In this document: positions 24,025 through 34,464 of the stretch, piece by piece
Position numbering within the stretch: the first letter of the stretch is position 1
Layout of the letters: each line of letters begins with the position of its first letter
Origin: Acidobacteriota bacterium
GTDB lineage: Bacteria > Acidobacteriota > Terriglobia > UBA7540
Reading direction: 5' to 3'
Assembly (NCBI GenBank): GCA_902812415.1
Contig: CADDZJ010000004.1
Coordinates: 26,950 to 90,949 of the forward strand
Length of the DNA: 64,000 bases
Notes under the pieces: generated by a model
Seen by the model: the letters and a program-made list of their open reading frames with translations, nothing else
Database searches by the model: none
What the model was told of the DNA's origin: nothing
Program-made: the position numbers and the translations under genes

Positions 24025-25728
24025 TTATACTTTTCGGAGGTAATCGAAGTCGCAACCTTCGTGCGCCTGGAGAATATGTTCCAGGAACATCCTTCCATAG
24101 CCGCGCTGATAATGAGGTTCAGGGGGAGTCCATGCCGTCCGGCGTTTTTTGAGTTCAGCCTCGGGAACCAGCAGTTCCAGGCGGCGACCGTGAACGTCTA
24201 ACTCGATCGTATCGCCCTCCTGCACCAGCGCGAGAGGGCCGCCATCGGCTGATTCCGGCGAGACGTGCAGCACAACCGTTCCGTAAGCTGTGCCGCTCAT
24301 TCGCGCGTCGCTGATGCGCACCATGTCCGAGATGCCGGCTTTCAACAGTTTTTCCGGAATCGGCATATCGCCCCATTCGGGCATGCCCGGCGCTCCCTTG
24401 GGGCCTGCGCTCTTCAGGACCAGAACACAGTTTTCATCTACACTGAGCTTGGGATCGTCCACGCGCGCCATCATATCTTCGTAGTTCTCGAAGACAACGG
24501 CGCGGCCCTTGTGTTTTTGAAGGTGCGGCGAAGCTGCCGTCTGTTTGATCACTGCTCCGTGAGGGGCGAGGTTTCCTTTCAGAATCACCGTGCCGCCTTC
24601 CGGGTAAAGAGGTTGACTGAGTGGTTTAATGATCTCTCGATTGAAGCATTCGGCTTGCGCAATGTTCTCGCCCATGGTTTTTCCGGTCACGGTCAGCGCA
24701 TTAAGGCGCAGCAGAGGGCTTAACTCTTTCAGGACGGCAGGCAAGCCGCCGGCGTAGTACATGTCTTCCATTAGATAAGCGCCGGAAGGCTTGATGTTGG
24801 TAATGAAAGGCGTTGTGCGCGAGATTTCATCAAACATTTCGAGCGGCAACGGGATGCCGACACGGCCAGCAATGGCGACAAGATGGATGATGGCGTTGGT
24901 TGAACCGCCGATGGCCATATCGGCGCGGATAGCGTTCTCGAACGCTTCGAGGGTGAGAACCTGCGAAGGGCGCAAGCCTTCGCGGGCCATCTCAACCGCG
25001 CGTCGACCGCTTTCCTCGGCGATGGCGTAACGCCTTGAATCCGCCGCCGGAATGTTGGCCGCGCCGGGCAGGGTCATCCCCAGCGCTTCGGCCATGCTGG
25101 TCATGGTGGAGGCTGTGCCCATCACCATGCAGTGGCCCGCGCTGCGCGAGATGCAGCGCTCAATCTCACACCACTCTTCATCCGTAATCTCGCCCGCTCT
25201 TTTCCCATTCCAGAAACGGCGGGTGTCTGTCCCGGAGCCAATCGGCTTGCCTTTCCACATGCCGCGCAGCATCGGCCCGCCTGGAACGACGATGGCGGGC
25301 ACGTCGGCGCTTGCCGCGCCCATGATTTGCGCGGGCGTGGTCTTGTCGCAACCGCAGAGCAACACCACGGCGTCAAGTGGGTAAGCCCGGATGCATTCCT
25401 CCACGTCCATCGCCATCAGGTTGCGATAAAGCATGGTGGTCGGCTTCATCAGCGTTTCGCCCAGGGAGATGGTGGGGAATTCCAACGGAAGTCCGCCCGC
25501 AGCCAGAACGCCGCGCTTTACAGCTTCCGCCACTTGACGCAAGTGAGCATTGCAGGTGGTGAGTTCGCTCCATGAATTGCAAATGCCAACCACGGGGCGC
25601 CCGTCGAAAAAACTGCCGGTGAGACCTTCCGCACGCAGATAGGCGCGCGCGGTCATAGCGCGAAGATCGTTGGGTCCAAACCACTCGCGGCTGCGCAATG
25701 GCGGATGTGAAGTGTCGGGATCGCTCAT
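24025..25728 (-). CDS. IlvD/Edd-family sugar-acid dehydratase (L-arabinonate / xylonate dehydratase-like)
   Basis: A 567-residue Fe-S dehydratase. The cluster cysteines are Cys59 (SELTTCNAH), Cys127 in LLCGCDKTTPAQ (followed by the metal Asp and the Lys that becomes carbamylated) and Cys200 (SAGHCMVMGTASTM). These positions agree with those I recall for L-arabinonate dehydratase of Rhizobium. The C-terminal blocks (FNREIIKPLSQPLYPEGG, KGNLAPHGAVIKQ, ISDARMSGTAYGTVVLHVSP) are intact. Such enzymes dehydrate C5/C6 aldonic acids to 2-keto-3-deoxy acids, the second step of non-phosphorylative sugar oxidation. It is close to other sugar genes, which supports sugar acid rather than valine metabolism. 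Confidence 0.85.
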   Translation of the reverse strand: MSDPDTSHPPLRSREWFGPNDLRAMTARAYLRAEGLTGSFFDGRPVVGICNSWSELTTCNAHLRQVAEAVKRGVLAAGGLPLEFPTISLGETLMKPTTMLYRNLMAMDVEECIRAYPLDAVVLLCGCDKTTPAQIMGAASADVPAIVVPGGPMLRGMWKGKPIGSGTDTRRFWNGKRAGEITDEEWCEIERCISRSAGHCMVMGTASTMTSMAEALGMTLPGAANIPAADSRRYAIAEESGRRAVEMAREGLRPSQVLTLEAFENAIRADMAIGGSTNAIIHLVAIAGRVGIPLPLEMFDEISRTTPFITNIKPSGAYLMEDMYYAGGLPAVLKELSPLLRLNALTVTGKTMGENIAQAECFNREIIKPLSQPLYPEGGTVILKGNLAPHGAVIKQTAASPHLQKHKGRAVVFENYEDMMARVDDPKLSVDENCVLVLKSAGPKGAPGMPEWGDMPIPEKLLKAGISDMVRISDARMSGTAYGTVVLHVSPESADGGPLALVQEGDTIELDVHGRRLELLVPEAELKKRRTAWTPPEPHYQRGYGRMFLEHILQAHEGCDFDYLRKV

Positions 25729-25800
25729 GGGTGAAAGCTCCTCAATCGAAATTTGGCCAGGAATATCGGTTGCAATCGTCTGTTCGCAAGCCAGTTCTTG

Positions 25801-25806
25801 ATTATA
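25801..25806 (-). promoter_or_regulatory. -10 element of the dehydratase gene, candidate
   Basis: TATAAT on the minus strand, 72 bases upstream of the dehydratase start codon. No convincing -35 box is seen at 17 bases, so only the -10 is reported. Confidence 0.3.
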
Positions 25807-25912
25807 ACCAAAGTCCGTCCGTTTCCGGGTGGCGTAATCCGACAGCCTCGAGTAACATGCTGCTTTTGGTCCGCCTCGCCACGGATCATGAGGCGTTTAA
25901 AGGAGCCGGTGA

Positions 25913-28567
25913 ATGACTGAAGAAGAGAGACGTCTGGAAGAAGCCCGCCAGCGCCGGGTGCATTGGAAGCGCTGGGGGCCTTATTTGAGCGAAAGACAGT
26001 GGTCCACTGTCCGAGAGGACTATAGCGCCAACGGAGACGCCTGGGACTATTTCCCCCATGATACTGCGCGCTCACGGGCTTATCGCTGGGGAGAGGATGG
26101 AATCGGAGGCATTTGCGACCGGCATCAGTTCATCTGCTTTGCGCCGGCGTTTTGGAACGGGCGCGATCCTATTCTGAAAGAACGGCTCTTTGGCCTGAGC
26201 GGCCATGAAGGTAATCATGGCGAAGACGTTAAGGAGTATTACTTTTACCTGGATTCCACTCCGACCCACTCTTACATGAAATATCTTTATAAATATCCTC
26301 AAGCCGAATTCCCGTATGCCCGATTGCGGGAAGAGAACATGCGCCGCACCAAGCTGGACCCGGAATTTGAGTTGATGGATACCGGCATCTTTGATGGGAA
26401 CCGCTACTTTGACGTTTTCATCGAATACGCCAAAGCGACGTTTGAGGATATCCTGATCCGCATCACCGTCTTCAATCGCGGTCCGGAAGCGGCTCACCTT
26501 CGTCTGTTGCCTACCTTGTGGTTTCGCAACACCTGGTCATGGGGATGGGACGACCGGAAACCCCGAATATCTGCGGGAGAGTCCCTGGATGGCATGGCCG
26601 TGCTCGAAGTGGATCATGGTTATTACGGCAAACGATGGCTGGTGTTTGAGGGATCGCCTCCTCTGCTTTTCACGGAGAACGAGACCAACTTTAAGCGGCT
26701 CTATGAATCGGAGAATCATAACCCTTACGTCAAAGACGCCTTTCACGAATACGTTGTTCACAGGGACTTAAAGGCAGTGAATCCAGCTCAGGAGGGCACC
26801 AAAGCTGCGGCGGATTATAATCTGCTGGTTCAGCCCGGCGGGAGCATTGCTCTCCGAATGCGCTTCACAAACCAGGCGCCTTCGGCAGGCATGTTGGGCA
26901 ATGGATTTGAGTCAATGTTCCAGCAGCGAATTGCCGAGGCGGATGAGTTTTACTCGTTGCGGCTGCCCAAGAACGTTACACCAGATTGCCGAAGCATCCA
27001 GCGGCAAGCTTTTGCGGGGCTGCTCTGGAACAAACAGTTCTATCAATACGATGTGCGAACGTGGTTGGAGGGCGATCCCGCTATGCCGCCGCCTCCGCCT
27101 GAGCGCCGACGCGGACGAAATCATAACTGGTCTCACCTTTACAATTCTGATGTCATCAGTATGCCGGATAAGTGGGAGTATCCCTGGTACGCCGCTTGGG
27201 ATCTGGCGTTCCATTGCATCACGTTGGCACTGATTGATCCGGATTATGCCAAGGAGCTACTCATTCTGTTCCTTCGCGAGTGGTACATGCATCCCAGCGG
27301 CCAACTGCCTGCCTACGAGTGGGCTTTCAGTGATGTGAATCCCCCCGTGCATGCCTGGGCTGCCTGGCGAGTTTATAAGATCGAGCAGCGTATTCGCGGC
27401 AAGGCCGATTTTGCCTTTCTGGAAAGAGTCTTTCACAAGCTTCTCTTGAACTTCACCTGGTGGGTGAATCGCAAAGACCCGGAAGGCATGAATGTTTTTG
27501 AAGGGGGATTTCTGGGGCTTGATAACATCGGCGTCTTTGACCGTTCTGCGAAGCTGCCGATGGGCGGACACATCGAACAGTCAGATGGAACCAGTTGGAT
27601 GGGGATGTTCTGCCTGAACATGCTCGATATTGCCATGGAACTGGCTTCGATTGACCCCGTTTACGAGGACGTGGCCAGCAAATTCTTCGAGCACTTTGTC
27701 TTGATCGCTCATGCAATGAACGACTTGGGCGGCGAGGGCATTCCGCTCTGGGATGAGCATGACGGCTTCTATTACGATGTGCTGCATCTTCCCAATTCCG
27801 CCAGTTGTCCGCTTAAAGTGCGCTCGATGGTGGGACTGATTCCGCTTTTCGGAGTGATGACGATCGAGCCGGAAGATGTGGACCGGTTGCCGGGCTTCAA
27901 ACGCCGCATGCAATGGTTTCTGGACCACAAGCCGCTCATGGCGCAACATGTGGACGACAGCATGAAAACTGAAAAAGGGCCGCGCAGGCTGCTTTCTCTG
28001 GTAAACCGCAAGCGTCTGGAGCGAGTGTTGCGCTATGTCCTGGATGAGTCGGAATTCCTTTCATCTTATGGCATCCGGGCGCTTTCAAAATACCATCAGG
28101 CTCATCCCTACGTCCTTCAACTGGATAGTTACGAGCATCGTGTCAGCTACGATCCCGCTGAATCCACGACGGGGATGTTCGGAGGCAACTCCAATTGGCG
28201 CGGGCCGGTGTGGTTTCCGGTGAATTTCCTCATGATCGAGTCGTTGCAGAAATTCCATTGGTATTATCGCGATTCGCTCAAGGTGGAGTTCCCCACAGGT
28301 TCCGGGAGAAGCGCCGACCTGTGGGAGGTCAGCATGCAGCTCTCGCGCCGGCTGATCAGCATCTTCTTGCGAGGATCAGATGGCTTCCGTCCGGTTTATG
28401 GTCGCGGTGAGAAGTTTCAGAAAGATCCCTTCTGGCGTGACTGGTTACTCTTCTATGAGTATTTTCATGGCGACACAGGACAGGGGCTCGGCGCGAGTCA
28501 TCAGACAGGATGGACAAGCCTTGTCGCCAAGCTTATTGAACAAAGCGGCCGATGCGCAAGGTCGTGA
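25913..28567 (+). CDS. GH63-family glucosidase (MGH1-like)
   Basis: An 884-residue glycoside hydrolase with an N-terminal beta-domain (about residues 1-270; WRWGEDG-like block seen as [20 protein letters not shown]) and an (alpha/alpha)6 barrel. Typical barrel blocks are [20 protein letters not shown] (catalytic Asp in AWDLA), [52 protein letters not shown], and [20 protein letters not shown]. The family removes alpha-linked glucose or related units. No signal peptide is present, so it acts in the cytoplasm. AGGAG seven bases ahead of the ATG fixes the start. It is divergent from the dehydratase gene. Confidence 0.85.
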   Translation: MTEEERRLEEARQRRVHWKRWGPYLSERQWSTVREDYSANGDAWDYFPHDTARSRAYRWGEDGIGGICDRHQFICFAPAFWNGRDPILKERLFGLSGHEGNHGEDVKEYYFYLDSTPTHSYMKYLYKYPQAEFPYARLREENMRRTKLDPEFELMDTGIFDGNRYFDVFIEYAKATFEDILIRITVFNRGPEAAHLRLLPTLWFRNTWSWGWDDRKPRISAGESLDGMAVLEVDHGYYGKRWLVFEGSPPLLFTENETNFKRLYESENHNPYVKDAFHEYVVHRDLKAVNPAQEGTKAAADYNLLVQPGGSIALRMRFTNQAPSAGMLGNGFESMFQQRIAEADEFYSLRLPKNVTPDCRSIQRQAFAGLLWNKQFYQYDVRTWLEGDPAMPPPPPERRRGRNHNWSHLYNSDVISMPDKWEYPWYAAWDLAFHCITLALIDPDYAKELLILFLREWYMHPSGQLPAYEWAFSDVNPPVHAWAAWRVYKIEQRIRGKADFAFLERVFHKLLLNFTWWVNRKDPEGMNVFEGGFLGLDNIGVFDRSAKLPMGGHIEQSDGTSWMGMFCLNMLDIAMELASIDPVYEDVASKFFEHFVLIAHAMNDLGGEGIPLWDEHDGFYYDVLHLPNSASCPLKVRSMVGLIPLFGVMTIEPEDVDRLPGFKRRMQWFLDHKPLMAQHVDDSMKTEKGPRRLLSLVNRKRLERVLRYVLDESEFLSSYGIRALSKYHQAHPYVLQLDSYEHRVSYDPAESTTGMFGGNSNWRGPVWFPVNFLMIESLQKFHWYYRDSLKVEFPTGSGRSADLWEVSMQLSRRLISIFLRGSDGFRPVYGRGEKFQKDPFWRDWLLFYEYFHGDTGQGLGASHQTGWTSLVAKLIEQSGRCARS

Positions 28568-28595
28568 GCGTTCTGCGATCGTGCAGCGAAACTTG

Positions 28596-29703
28596 TTAGG
28601 CCCTCGCGGTCGCGGCGCGATGGGATAAAAGATAAGCCTTGATAAAGGGATCGATGTCCCCATCAAGGATGCGATCCGCATCGCCCATCTCGAATTTTGT
28701 GCGGTGGTCTTTCACCAGTCGATAAGGGTGGAGCACGTAAGAACGCACCTGATTGCCAAAAGCGATCTCGCCCTTCATCTCTTCCAGTTTTTTGGATTCC
28801 TCCCGCCGCTTCTCAAGCTCAAGCTCGTAAAGTTTTGAGCGGAGAATTTTCATGGCCATATCACGGTTGCGATGCTGTGAGCGCTCGTTCTGGCAGGTGG
28901 CAATGACGCCAGTGGGAAGGTGAATAATACGCACGGCCGAGTCCGTGGTGTTGACGTGCTGGCCCCCAGCTCCGGTTGACCGATAAGTTTCAACCTTGAT
29001 GTCTTCAGGTTTGATCTCAATTTCGATATTCTCATCAATCTCCGGGCTCACGAACACGGAGGCGAAGGAGGTGTGCCGCCGCTTGGCCGCATCGAATGGC
29101 GAGATTCGCACCAGACGATGTACGCCGATTTCCGAGGTGAGCAGCCCGTAAGCGTAATCGCCCGTCACGGAAAAAGTGGCGGATTTCAAGCCTGCTTCTT
29201 CACCCGCCTGATAGTCCATCAGGTTAAACTCAAAACCGTGTCTTTCCGCCCAGCGGCGATACATGCGCAGCAGCATTTCCGCCCAGTCCTGCGATTCCGT
29301 TCCGCCCGCGCCGGGGTGAATCGTCACAATGGCGTTGAGCCGATCGTTTTCACCTGAAAGCAGCGAGGCCGTCTCAAGCCGATCGACTTCGTTGCGCAGG
29401 GCCGCCAACTCCTGGCTGATCTCATTGCCGACGCTTTCGCCTTCGCGCGCCAGCTCGAAATAAGCGTCGAGGTCGGCGAGACGCTGTTCCAGTTTGCGGT
29501 CTGTTTCCAGCGTTTCTTCCAGGCGCCGGCGGTTGGGCAGGATTTTCTGCTGCGCCTCGGGATTCTGCCAGAAATCCTGCTCTGTCATTTGCTTTTCAAT
29601 CGCCGCGAGTTCCCGGCGTACGCGGGGCGCGTCAAAGATAACCTCGCAAGTCTTCGGCGCGCTGCCGGATAGGCTGATATTCTCTTTCCAGTTCTTCAAT
29701 CAT
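28596..29703 (-). CDS. prfB: peptide chain release factor 2, with programmed +1 frameshift
   Basis: RF2 releases peptides at UGA and UAA. The second frame (28596-29633) carries the body: SPF recognition motif in RISPFDAAKRRHTSF and the hydrolysis GGQ in STGAGGQHVN. It has no proper start of its own. Upstream, ATG 29703 (AAGGAG five bases before) reads M-I-E-E-L-E-R-E-Y-Q-P and on to L-R-G-Y-L, then meets TGA at 29634-29632. CTT-TGA-C spans 29637-29631, preceded by an internal GAGG, which is the classic RF2 slippery site. Slipping one base forward joins codon 23 to D-A-P-R-V in the main frame, giving 368 residues, the usual RF2 length. RF2 thus controls its own level through UGA readthrough. 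Confidence 0.95.
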
Positions 29704-29830
29704 GATGTCTCCTTATGAGGGTTGCAAAATGCTGCGCTCGCCATCGGGTGTTGTTAAACAGGATGGCAGTTGTCTGTTCCTTTGCAGTCTCGATTGAGGA
29801 TTGCGAATAAGTAATGATGGTGCGCTGCCT

Positions 29831-31399
29831 TCACAGCGCGGTGCGGCGTCCAATGCTCCATACCGCTATGATGATCGTCAGCGCAACACAGCTCCACGCA
29901 AAAACATCTCCATATCGATTATAGAATGTCTGGCCTGAGATAAAACCAAAACTCGCCGCAAGCGCCGTCCGACAATAGAGGGGCGCTTCAGCGGCGATCC
30001 GCCCGTAGGGATCGATAACAGCCGTTACCCCGTCGTTTGTTGCGCGCAATAAATATCGATGGTTTTCAATTGCGCGGAAGCGGGCCATCTTCAAATGCTG
30101 GAATCGCGCCGCGGAAGTTCCATACCAGGCGTCATCCGAAATATTCACCAGGACGCCCGGTCCGGGAGGCGTTAGACGCCGAACGAGTTGAGGGAAAATC
30201 GCCTCGTAACAAATGAAAACCGCGAGCGTGCCATTGGGTGTTTGAGCGCCGCCATACTCCGAGCCGGGAATGAAGTCTCCAACTTCGGAAGTCACTTTAC
30301 TCATTCGAGTGAATCGCAGCCAGCCAGGCACGTATTCTCCCATAGGTACGAGGTGGATTTTATGATACTCCAGAATCACATTGCCCGAGGGGTTCAGGAC
30401 CATAGCTGTATTCTGCGGCATCATCGGGTCGGAATTCACAAAAGTAATTGTGTTGACCACCACATCAGCATGGGCCTCGCGGGCCATCGTCTCCACTGCG
30501 CCGCGAAAGATGGGGTCGCGATGAAAGAAAAAAGGCGCCGAGTTCTCCGGCCAGATAATGAGGGGAGGCCCTTCCGTATCCTGCTCGTGCTGAGAGACAA
30601 CATGAATGGAGAGATTGACGAGGTCTTCAAGCGGTTCGGGATTGCGCCAGGGAGCCCATTTCTCAACGCCGCTTTCATCCAGCGGGACATTAGGCTGGAT
30701 GAGCACCGCCAGGTGATTTGGCTTTGGCAAATGCGAAGGAGCTAGCCAGATATCGCCCACGAGCAGAACCACAAGCCACGCGATCGCCGCCCGTTTTGCG
30801 CGAGAATGAGGCTCGATGACCACCCCGCAGAGCAGCGCGCTCGTGGCCGCGACGATGAAGGAGAGGCCATAGACGGCTGTGACCGAAGCGATTTGCTCCA
30901 GCCCTTTTGCCTGCACGGCGTAACCCAGCAAGTTCCACGGAAAGCCTGTGATCAAATAAGTGCGAGCGAGTTCCAACGCCACCCACAGAAACGGAGCCAG
31001 CAGCAAGGCCCGACGCGCTGAGCGTCGCGCCGTCCAGACTTCAATCAGCCCAAAGACAGCCCAGAAGGGATTGAACATCGCCAGGAATAACACCATGGCC
31101 GCCATCGCCTCGATCAGCGTCAAATGGCCGTAAGATTCCATGACTCCAACGAACCAATAAAGACTACCCGTTAAGAAGACGATTCCGGTGATGAGTCCCC
31201 AAAGGAAGCCGCGTCCCAGATGCGTTTCGCTGACCAAGGCAAGGAAGAGCGGAACGCAAGCGATCCAGACGAGCAGAGGAACATCGGGGCGGGGAAATAC
31301 GAGCACCAGAAAAATTCCGCTCAAGATGCTTGCGCCCAGGCGAGATGAAGGACGCATCATCATGAACGGGATTTTTATTTTGTCGTGAGGTTCGGTCAA
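29831..31399 (-). CDS. lnt: apolipoprotein N-acyltransferase
   Basis: A 522-residue inner-membrane enzyme that adds the third acyl chain to lipoproteins. The first half holds about seven hydrophobic segments. The second is a nitrilase domain with the catalytic triad: Glu in IIWPENSAP, Lys in YHKIHLVPMGEYVP and Cys in VFICYEAIFP. FPWNLLGY and the final hydrophobic helix (VFAWSCVALTIIIAVWSI) are also typical. The frame opens with TTG 31399; a triple ATG at 31363 is an alternative. It lies 70 bases downstream of the SPOR gene and 127 bases upstream of prfB in the envelope gene run. Confidence 0.93.
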   Translation of the reverse strand: MTEPHDKIKIPFMMMRPSSRLGASILSGIFLVLVFPRPDVPLLVWIACVPLFLALVSETHLGRGFLWGLITGIVFLTGSLYWFVGVMESYGHLTLIEAMAAMVLFLAMFNPFWAVFGLIEVWTARRSARRALLLAPFLWVALELARTYLITGFPWNLLGYAVQAKGLEQIASVTAVYGLSFIVAATSALLCGVVIEPHSRAKRAAIAWLVVLLVGDIWLAPSHLPKPNHLAVLIQPNVPLDESGVEKWAPWRNPEPLEDLVNLSIHVVSQHEQDTEGPPLIIWPENSAPFFFHRDPIFRGAVETMAREAHADVVVNTITFVNSDPMMPQNTAMVLNPSGNVILEYHKIHLVPMGEYVPGWLRFTRMSKVTSEVGDFIPGSEYGGAQTPNGTLAVFICYEAIFPQLVRRLTPPGPGVLVNISDDAWYGTSAARFQHLKMARFRAIENHRYLLRATNDGVTAVIDPYGRIAAEAPLYCRTALAASFGFISGQTFYNRYGDVFAWSCVALTIIIAVWSIGRRTAL

Positions 31400-31469
31400 G
31401 CGATCTTAGTCAACTCCCGGGGTCGATTGCGAGTGAGGAGCTGCACGGGGTGGAATTTAAAAGAGATCA

Positions 31470-32105
31470 TCATTCCTTGATGAATGGCTTGAAGCCCTCG
31501 CGGCTCAGTTTGTGAAGCGTCCGGATCGCTTCCTCCCGGGACCCGAACGGTCCCACCTGCACTCGATAGAGACTGTCGCGCGCTCCCGCCTGTTGGGGCG
31601 TCACCAGACGGGCATGGTATCCGTGGGCTGCCAAAGTTTTCACCAGGGATTGCGCATCCTGCTCCGTGTGGGTTGCAGCCACTTGAATCATGACCCTGCC
31701 CCTCGTGGGCTCTTCGCTGATCTGCTGTGCTGTGGCGTTTGAAGCAGATGAATGAATGGATGTGGAAGTTCTCGCGGGCGCCGAAGACGGCGGAGACGAT
31801 GAGAGTGAAGCCGCGTTTGTGGGATTCAAATCCTGCTCGACTACTGTGGGCGATTGCGAGTTGGATGAGCCGCCGCTTGAATCAGAGCTTTCGAGCGGCT
31901 GATTGACGGTGGGCGGAATTTCGCTGGGAGGAGAAACGCGTTCCACTTGCGGCGCCGAAGAACTGGAAGTTCGCCCGTTGCTTCCCACGAGGAAGCCGAG
32001 AGCAAAAAACACGGCACAGACTCCTACTCCGCCGAAGAAAATCAAAGTCAATTGGCGCACCGAGAGACCTCGCGAAGCGCCCGATGGGTCAGATTTGGAT
32101 GCCAT
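31470..32105 (-). CDS. SPOR-domain protein with one membrane segment
   Basis: A 211-residue protein: a short cytoplasmic basic segment, a transmembrane helix (residues about 19-41, TLIFFGGVGVCAVFFALGFL), a Ser/Pro-rich linker of about 90 residues, and a C-terminal SPOR domain (about 135-211, VMIQVAATHTEQDAQSLVKT, then LYRVQVGPFGSREEAIRTLH). SPOR domains bind denuded peptidoglycan glycans at division sites, so it is likely a cell-division or septal protein. Its location downstream of slipin and upstream of lnt fits the envelope theme. Confidence 0.85.
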   Translation of the reverse strand: MASKSDPSGASRGLSVRQLTLIFFGGVGVCAVFFALGFLVGSNGRTSSSSAPQVERVSPPSEIPPTVNQPLESSDSSGGSSNSQSPTVVEQDLNPTNAASLSSSPPSSAPARTSTSIHSSASNATAQQISEEPTRGRVMIQVAATHTEQDAQSLVKTLAAHGYHARLVTPQQAGARDSLYRVQVGPFGSREEAIRTLHKLSREGFKPFIKE

Positions 32106-32192
32106 AGATGGTTGTCTCTTTGCAAAGCGTCAGATTTAACGCGACGGTCAAGAAATCAAAATTATTCTGACGGACTCATGGTGGTCCTATTC

Positions 32193-33020
32193 TCAACCTG
32201 CCTTCTCGCTCACGGGCTGAGGACTGGAACCAGTGGTTACAGGCTTCGGTTGTCCGTTAGCGCCAACAATCTTGCCGGACTTATTGATGAGTCCGGTCAG
32301 TAAATCGATCGGCAGCGGGAAAAGGATCGTGGTGTTCTTTTCGACGCCAATCTCTGTGAGCGTTTGGAGATAACGCAAGGTGATGGCGACCGGCTCTTCT
32401 TGCATCAAAACAGCAGCAGCCTTCAATTTTTCGGCGGCCTGATATTCGCCATCCGCATTGATGATCTTGGCCCGACGCTCGCGTTCCGCTTCCGCCTGGC
32501 GGGCGATCGCGCGCTGCATTTCCTGTGGCAGGTCCACTTGCTTTACTTCCACCTTGGCCACCTTCACGCCCCATGGTTCGGTATGTTCGTCCAGAATCGT
32601 CTGAAGGCGCAGATTGAGCTTTTCGCGCTGCGAGAGCAAGTCGTCCAGTTCGACTTCTCCCAGCACGGAACGCAGCGTGGTTTGCGCAAGCTGTTCGATC
32701 GCGTAGCGGTAATTTTCAAGTTCCAGCACCGCTTTCTGGGCGCTGATGACACGGAAGTAGACCACAGCGTTGACTTTGAGCGACACGTTGTCGCGGGTGA
32801 TCACGTCCTGAGGCGGCACATCCCAGGCGACCACGCGCAGAGAAATGCGCACAATTTTATCAATCGGCCAGAGGATGAAGATAAGCCCCGGCCCCTTATC
32901 GGGAGTCTGGATTCGGCCCAACCTGAAGACCACCGCACGCTCATATTCCCGCATGACATTCAAGCAGGCAAAAACCCACAAGATGATGATAATCACGATC
33001 ACAATCAATCCGTTTCCCAT
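32193..33020 (-). CDS. slipin (SPFH/stomatin-family membrane protein)
   Basis: A 275-residue protein: N-terminal membrane hairpin ([19 protein letters not shown]), then the SPFH domain ([40 protein letters not shown], the [20 protein letters not shown] block) and the coiled-coil with [20 protein letters not shown]. It forms membrane microdomain cages with an NfeD partner. ATG 33020 has AAGGAG upstream, so the open frame further up to 33095 is not used. The nfeD gene lies 124 bases upstream, as in the classical slipin-NfeD pair. Confidence 0.9.
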   Translation of the reverse strand: MGNGLIVIVIIIILWVFACLNVMREYERAVVFRLGRIQTPDKGPGLIFILWPIDKIVRISLRVVAWDVPPQDVITRDNVSLKVNAVVYFRVISAQKAVLELENYRYAIEQLAQTTLRSVLGEVELDDLLSQREKLNLRLQTILDEHTEPWGVKVAKVEVKQVDLPQEMQRAIARQAEAERERRAKIINADGEYQAAEKLKAAAVLMQEEPVAITLRYLQTLTEIGVEKNTTILFPLPIDLLTGLINKSGKIVGANGQPKPVTTGSSPQPVSEKAG

Positions 33021-33144
33021 GGGCGCTCCTTGTCCAGGAATATCACGTCGCTTGTTGCCGAGCGACATGATGACGAATATAAAGCCGGGTTCCACATAGA
33101 ATAACAGCCAGCGATTGTGCCGCGTAATCCTCGCGGCTCAATGT

Positions 33145-34464
33145 TCAGGATTTTGCTTCTTTAGCCGGCTCGACGACCAGTTTCAAACCCTCCACTGCGC
33201 ACACCTTCACCGGGTCTCCGGCCAGAATTCTTCCGACAGCGCGCGCATCCCAGAGTTCTCCATGCACCAGGATTTTGCCTTCTGGGGCAAGGTCGGTGCG
33301 CGCAATCCCAATCGCATTCAACATGCCCTCGGCGCCCGTGATAGCCTTCTGTCGCGTAGCCTTCAGGGCTGCCCCCACCAGCAGAACCACAATAATAGCC
33401 AGCGGCAAAGTAACGCTCAGCGAAGTGGTCAGGCGGATGTGTGCGCCCGGCCAGGGCGTCTTGATCAAAATAAGCGAGCCAAAGAGCATGGCGGCAATGC
33501 CTCCAGCAGCCAACAGGCCGTGGGATGAGACGTGAGCTTCCAGGGCAAATAGCGCCAGGGCCAGCACGATGAGAATCACGCCCACATAATTAATTGGCAA
33601 CAGTTGAAAACCGAGCAGGGCCAGCACAACCAGGATAGCCCCGGCGATACCCGGAAGCACCATGCCTGGATGAGTGAATTCAAAATAGAGCAGGATAGCG
33701 CCAATGACGCCCAGTACAAAGGCTATATTAGGATCGGCAAGTTGAGAAAGGAAGTGCTCGCGCGAGCTCATGGCATACACATCGATGTGAGCGTTAGCGA
33801 GATCGAGAGTTGTCGTGCTGCCGTTGAAGCGCTTGATGGATTTACCGTTAAATTGCCTGAAAATGTCCTGGGGGCTTTGCGCGATTGCATCGATCAGGTG
33901 GCCCTGAAGCGCCTCCTGGTCGGTATAAGACTTGCTCTGGCGCACGCCCTCTTCGGCCAGCTTGGCATTGCGCCCTCGCTGCTGGGCGATGCTGCGGATA
34001 TAGGCGGCGGCATCATTTTCGATTTTCGCAGCTTCAGTCTTGCCCACATCTGCGCCGCTCAGCAGGACAGGATGGGCTGCTCCCGTATTTGTGCCCGGAG
34101 CCATGACGGCAATATCGCCTGAGAGAAGCACAAAGAATCCCGCGGAGGCCGCCCGGCTTCCGCTGGGCGCCACATAGGTAATCACGGGGACCTCGGAACT
34201 GACAATGGCTTTAATGATTCCCCGCATGGACGTCCCTAACCCTCCCGGGGTGCTTAAGGCCAGCAGAATAGCCTGGGCGTGAATACGGTTGGCATAAGCA
34301 ATGCCGCGCTCAACATATTCAGCGCTGATCGGCTGAATGATACCATTCAGGTTGATCTGCACGACTATCGGAGAGTTTGGCGCAGCGCTCTCCGCAGGCC
34401 GGCTGCCGCCCAAGGCCGCCGCCAGAATGATGACGAATTGAAAGGTCAGACAATGCCGCCTCAA
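33145..34464 (-). CDS. NfeD-family membrane serine protease (long form)
   Basis: A 439-residue protein. It has a signal peptide (residues 1-25), a ClpP-type protease domain (about 30-215; LLALSTPGGLGTSMRGI, nucleophile Ser in APSGSRAASAGFF, Lys in the GKTEAAKIENDAAAYIRS helix), then four or more membrane helices (IAFVLGVIGAILLYFEF, GIAGAILVVLALLGFQLLP and so on) and a soluble OB-fold NfeD domain (about 365-435, GMLNAIGIARTDLAPEGKIL). The protease clips its slipin partner or membrane proteins. It starts with TTG 34464, and this TTGA shares bases with the TGA stop of the TPR gene, suggesting coupling. Confidence 0.9.
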   Translation of the reverse strand: MRRHCLTFQFVIILAAALGGSRPAESAAPNSPIVVQINLNGIIQPISAEYVERGIAYANRIHAQAILLALSTPGGLGTSMRGIIKAIVSSEVPVITYVAPSGSRAASAGFFVLLSGDIAVMAPGTNTGAAHPVLLSGADVGKTEAAKIENDAAAYIRSIAQQRGRNAKLAEEGVRQSKSYTDQEALQGHLIDAIAQSPQDIFRQFNGKSIKRFNGSTTTLDLANAHIDVYAMSSREHFLSQLADPNIAFVLGVIGAILLYFEFTHPGMVLPGIAGAILVVLALLGFQLLPINYVGVILIVLALALFALEAHVSSHGLLAAGGIAAMLFGSLILIKTPWPGAHIRLTTSLSVTLPLAIIVVLLVGAALKATRQKAITGAEGMLNAIGIARTDLAPEGKILVHGELWDARAVGRILAGDPVKVCAVEGLKLVVEPAKEAKS

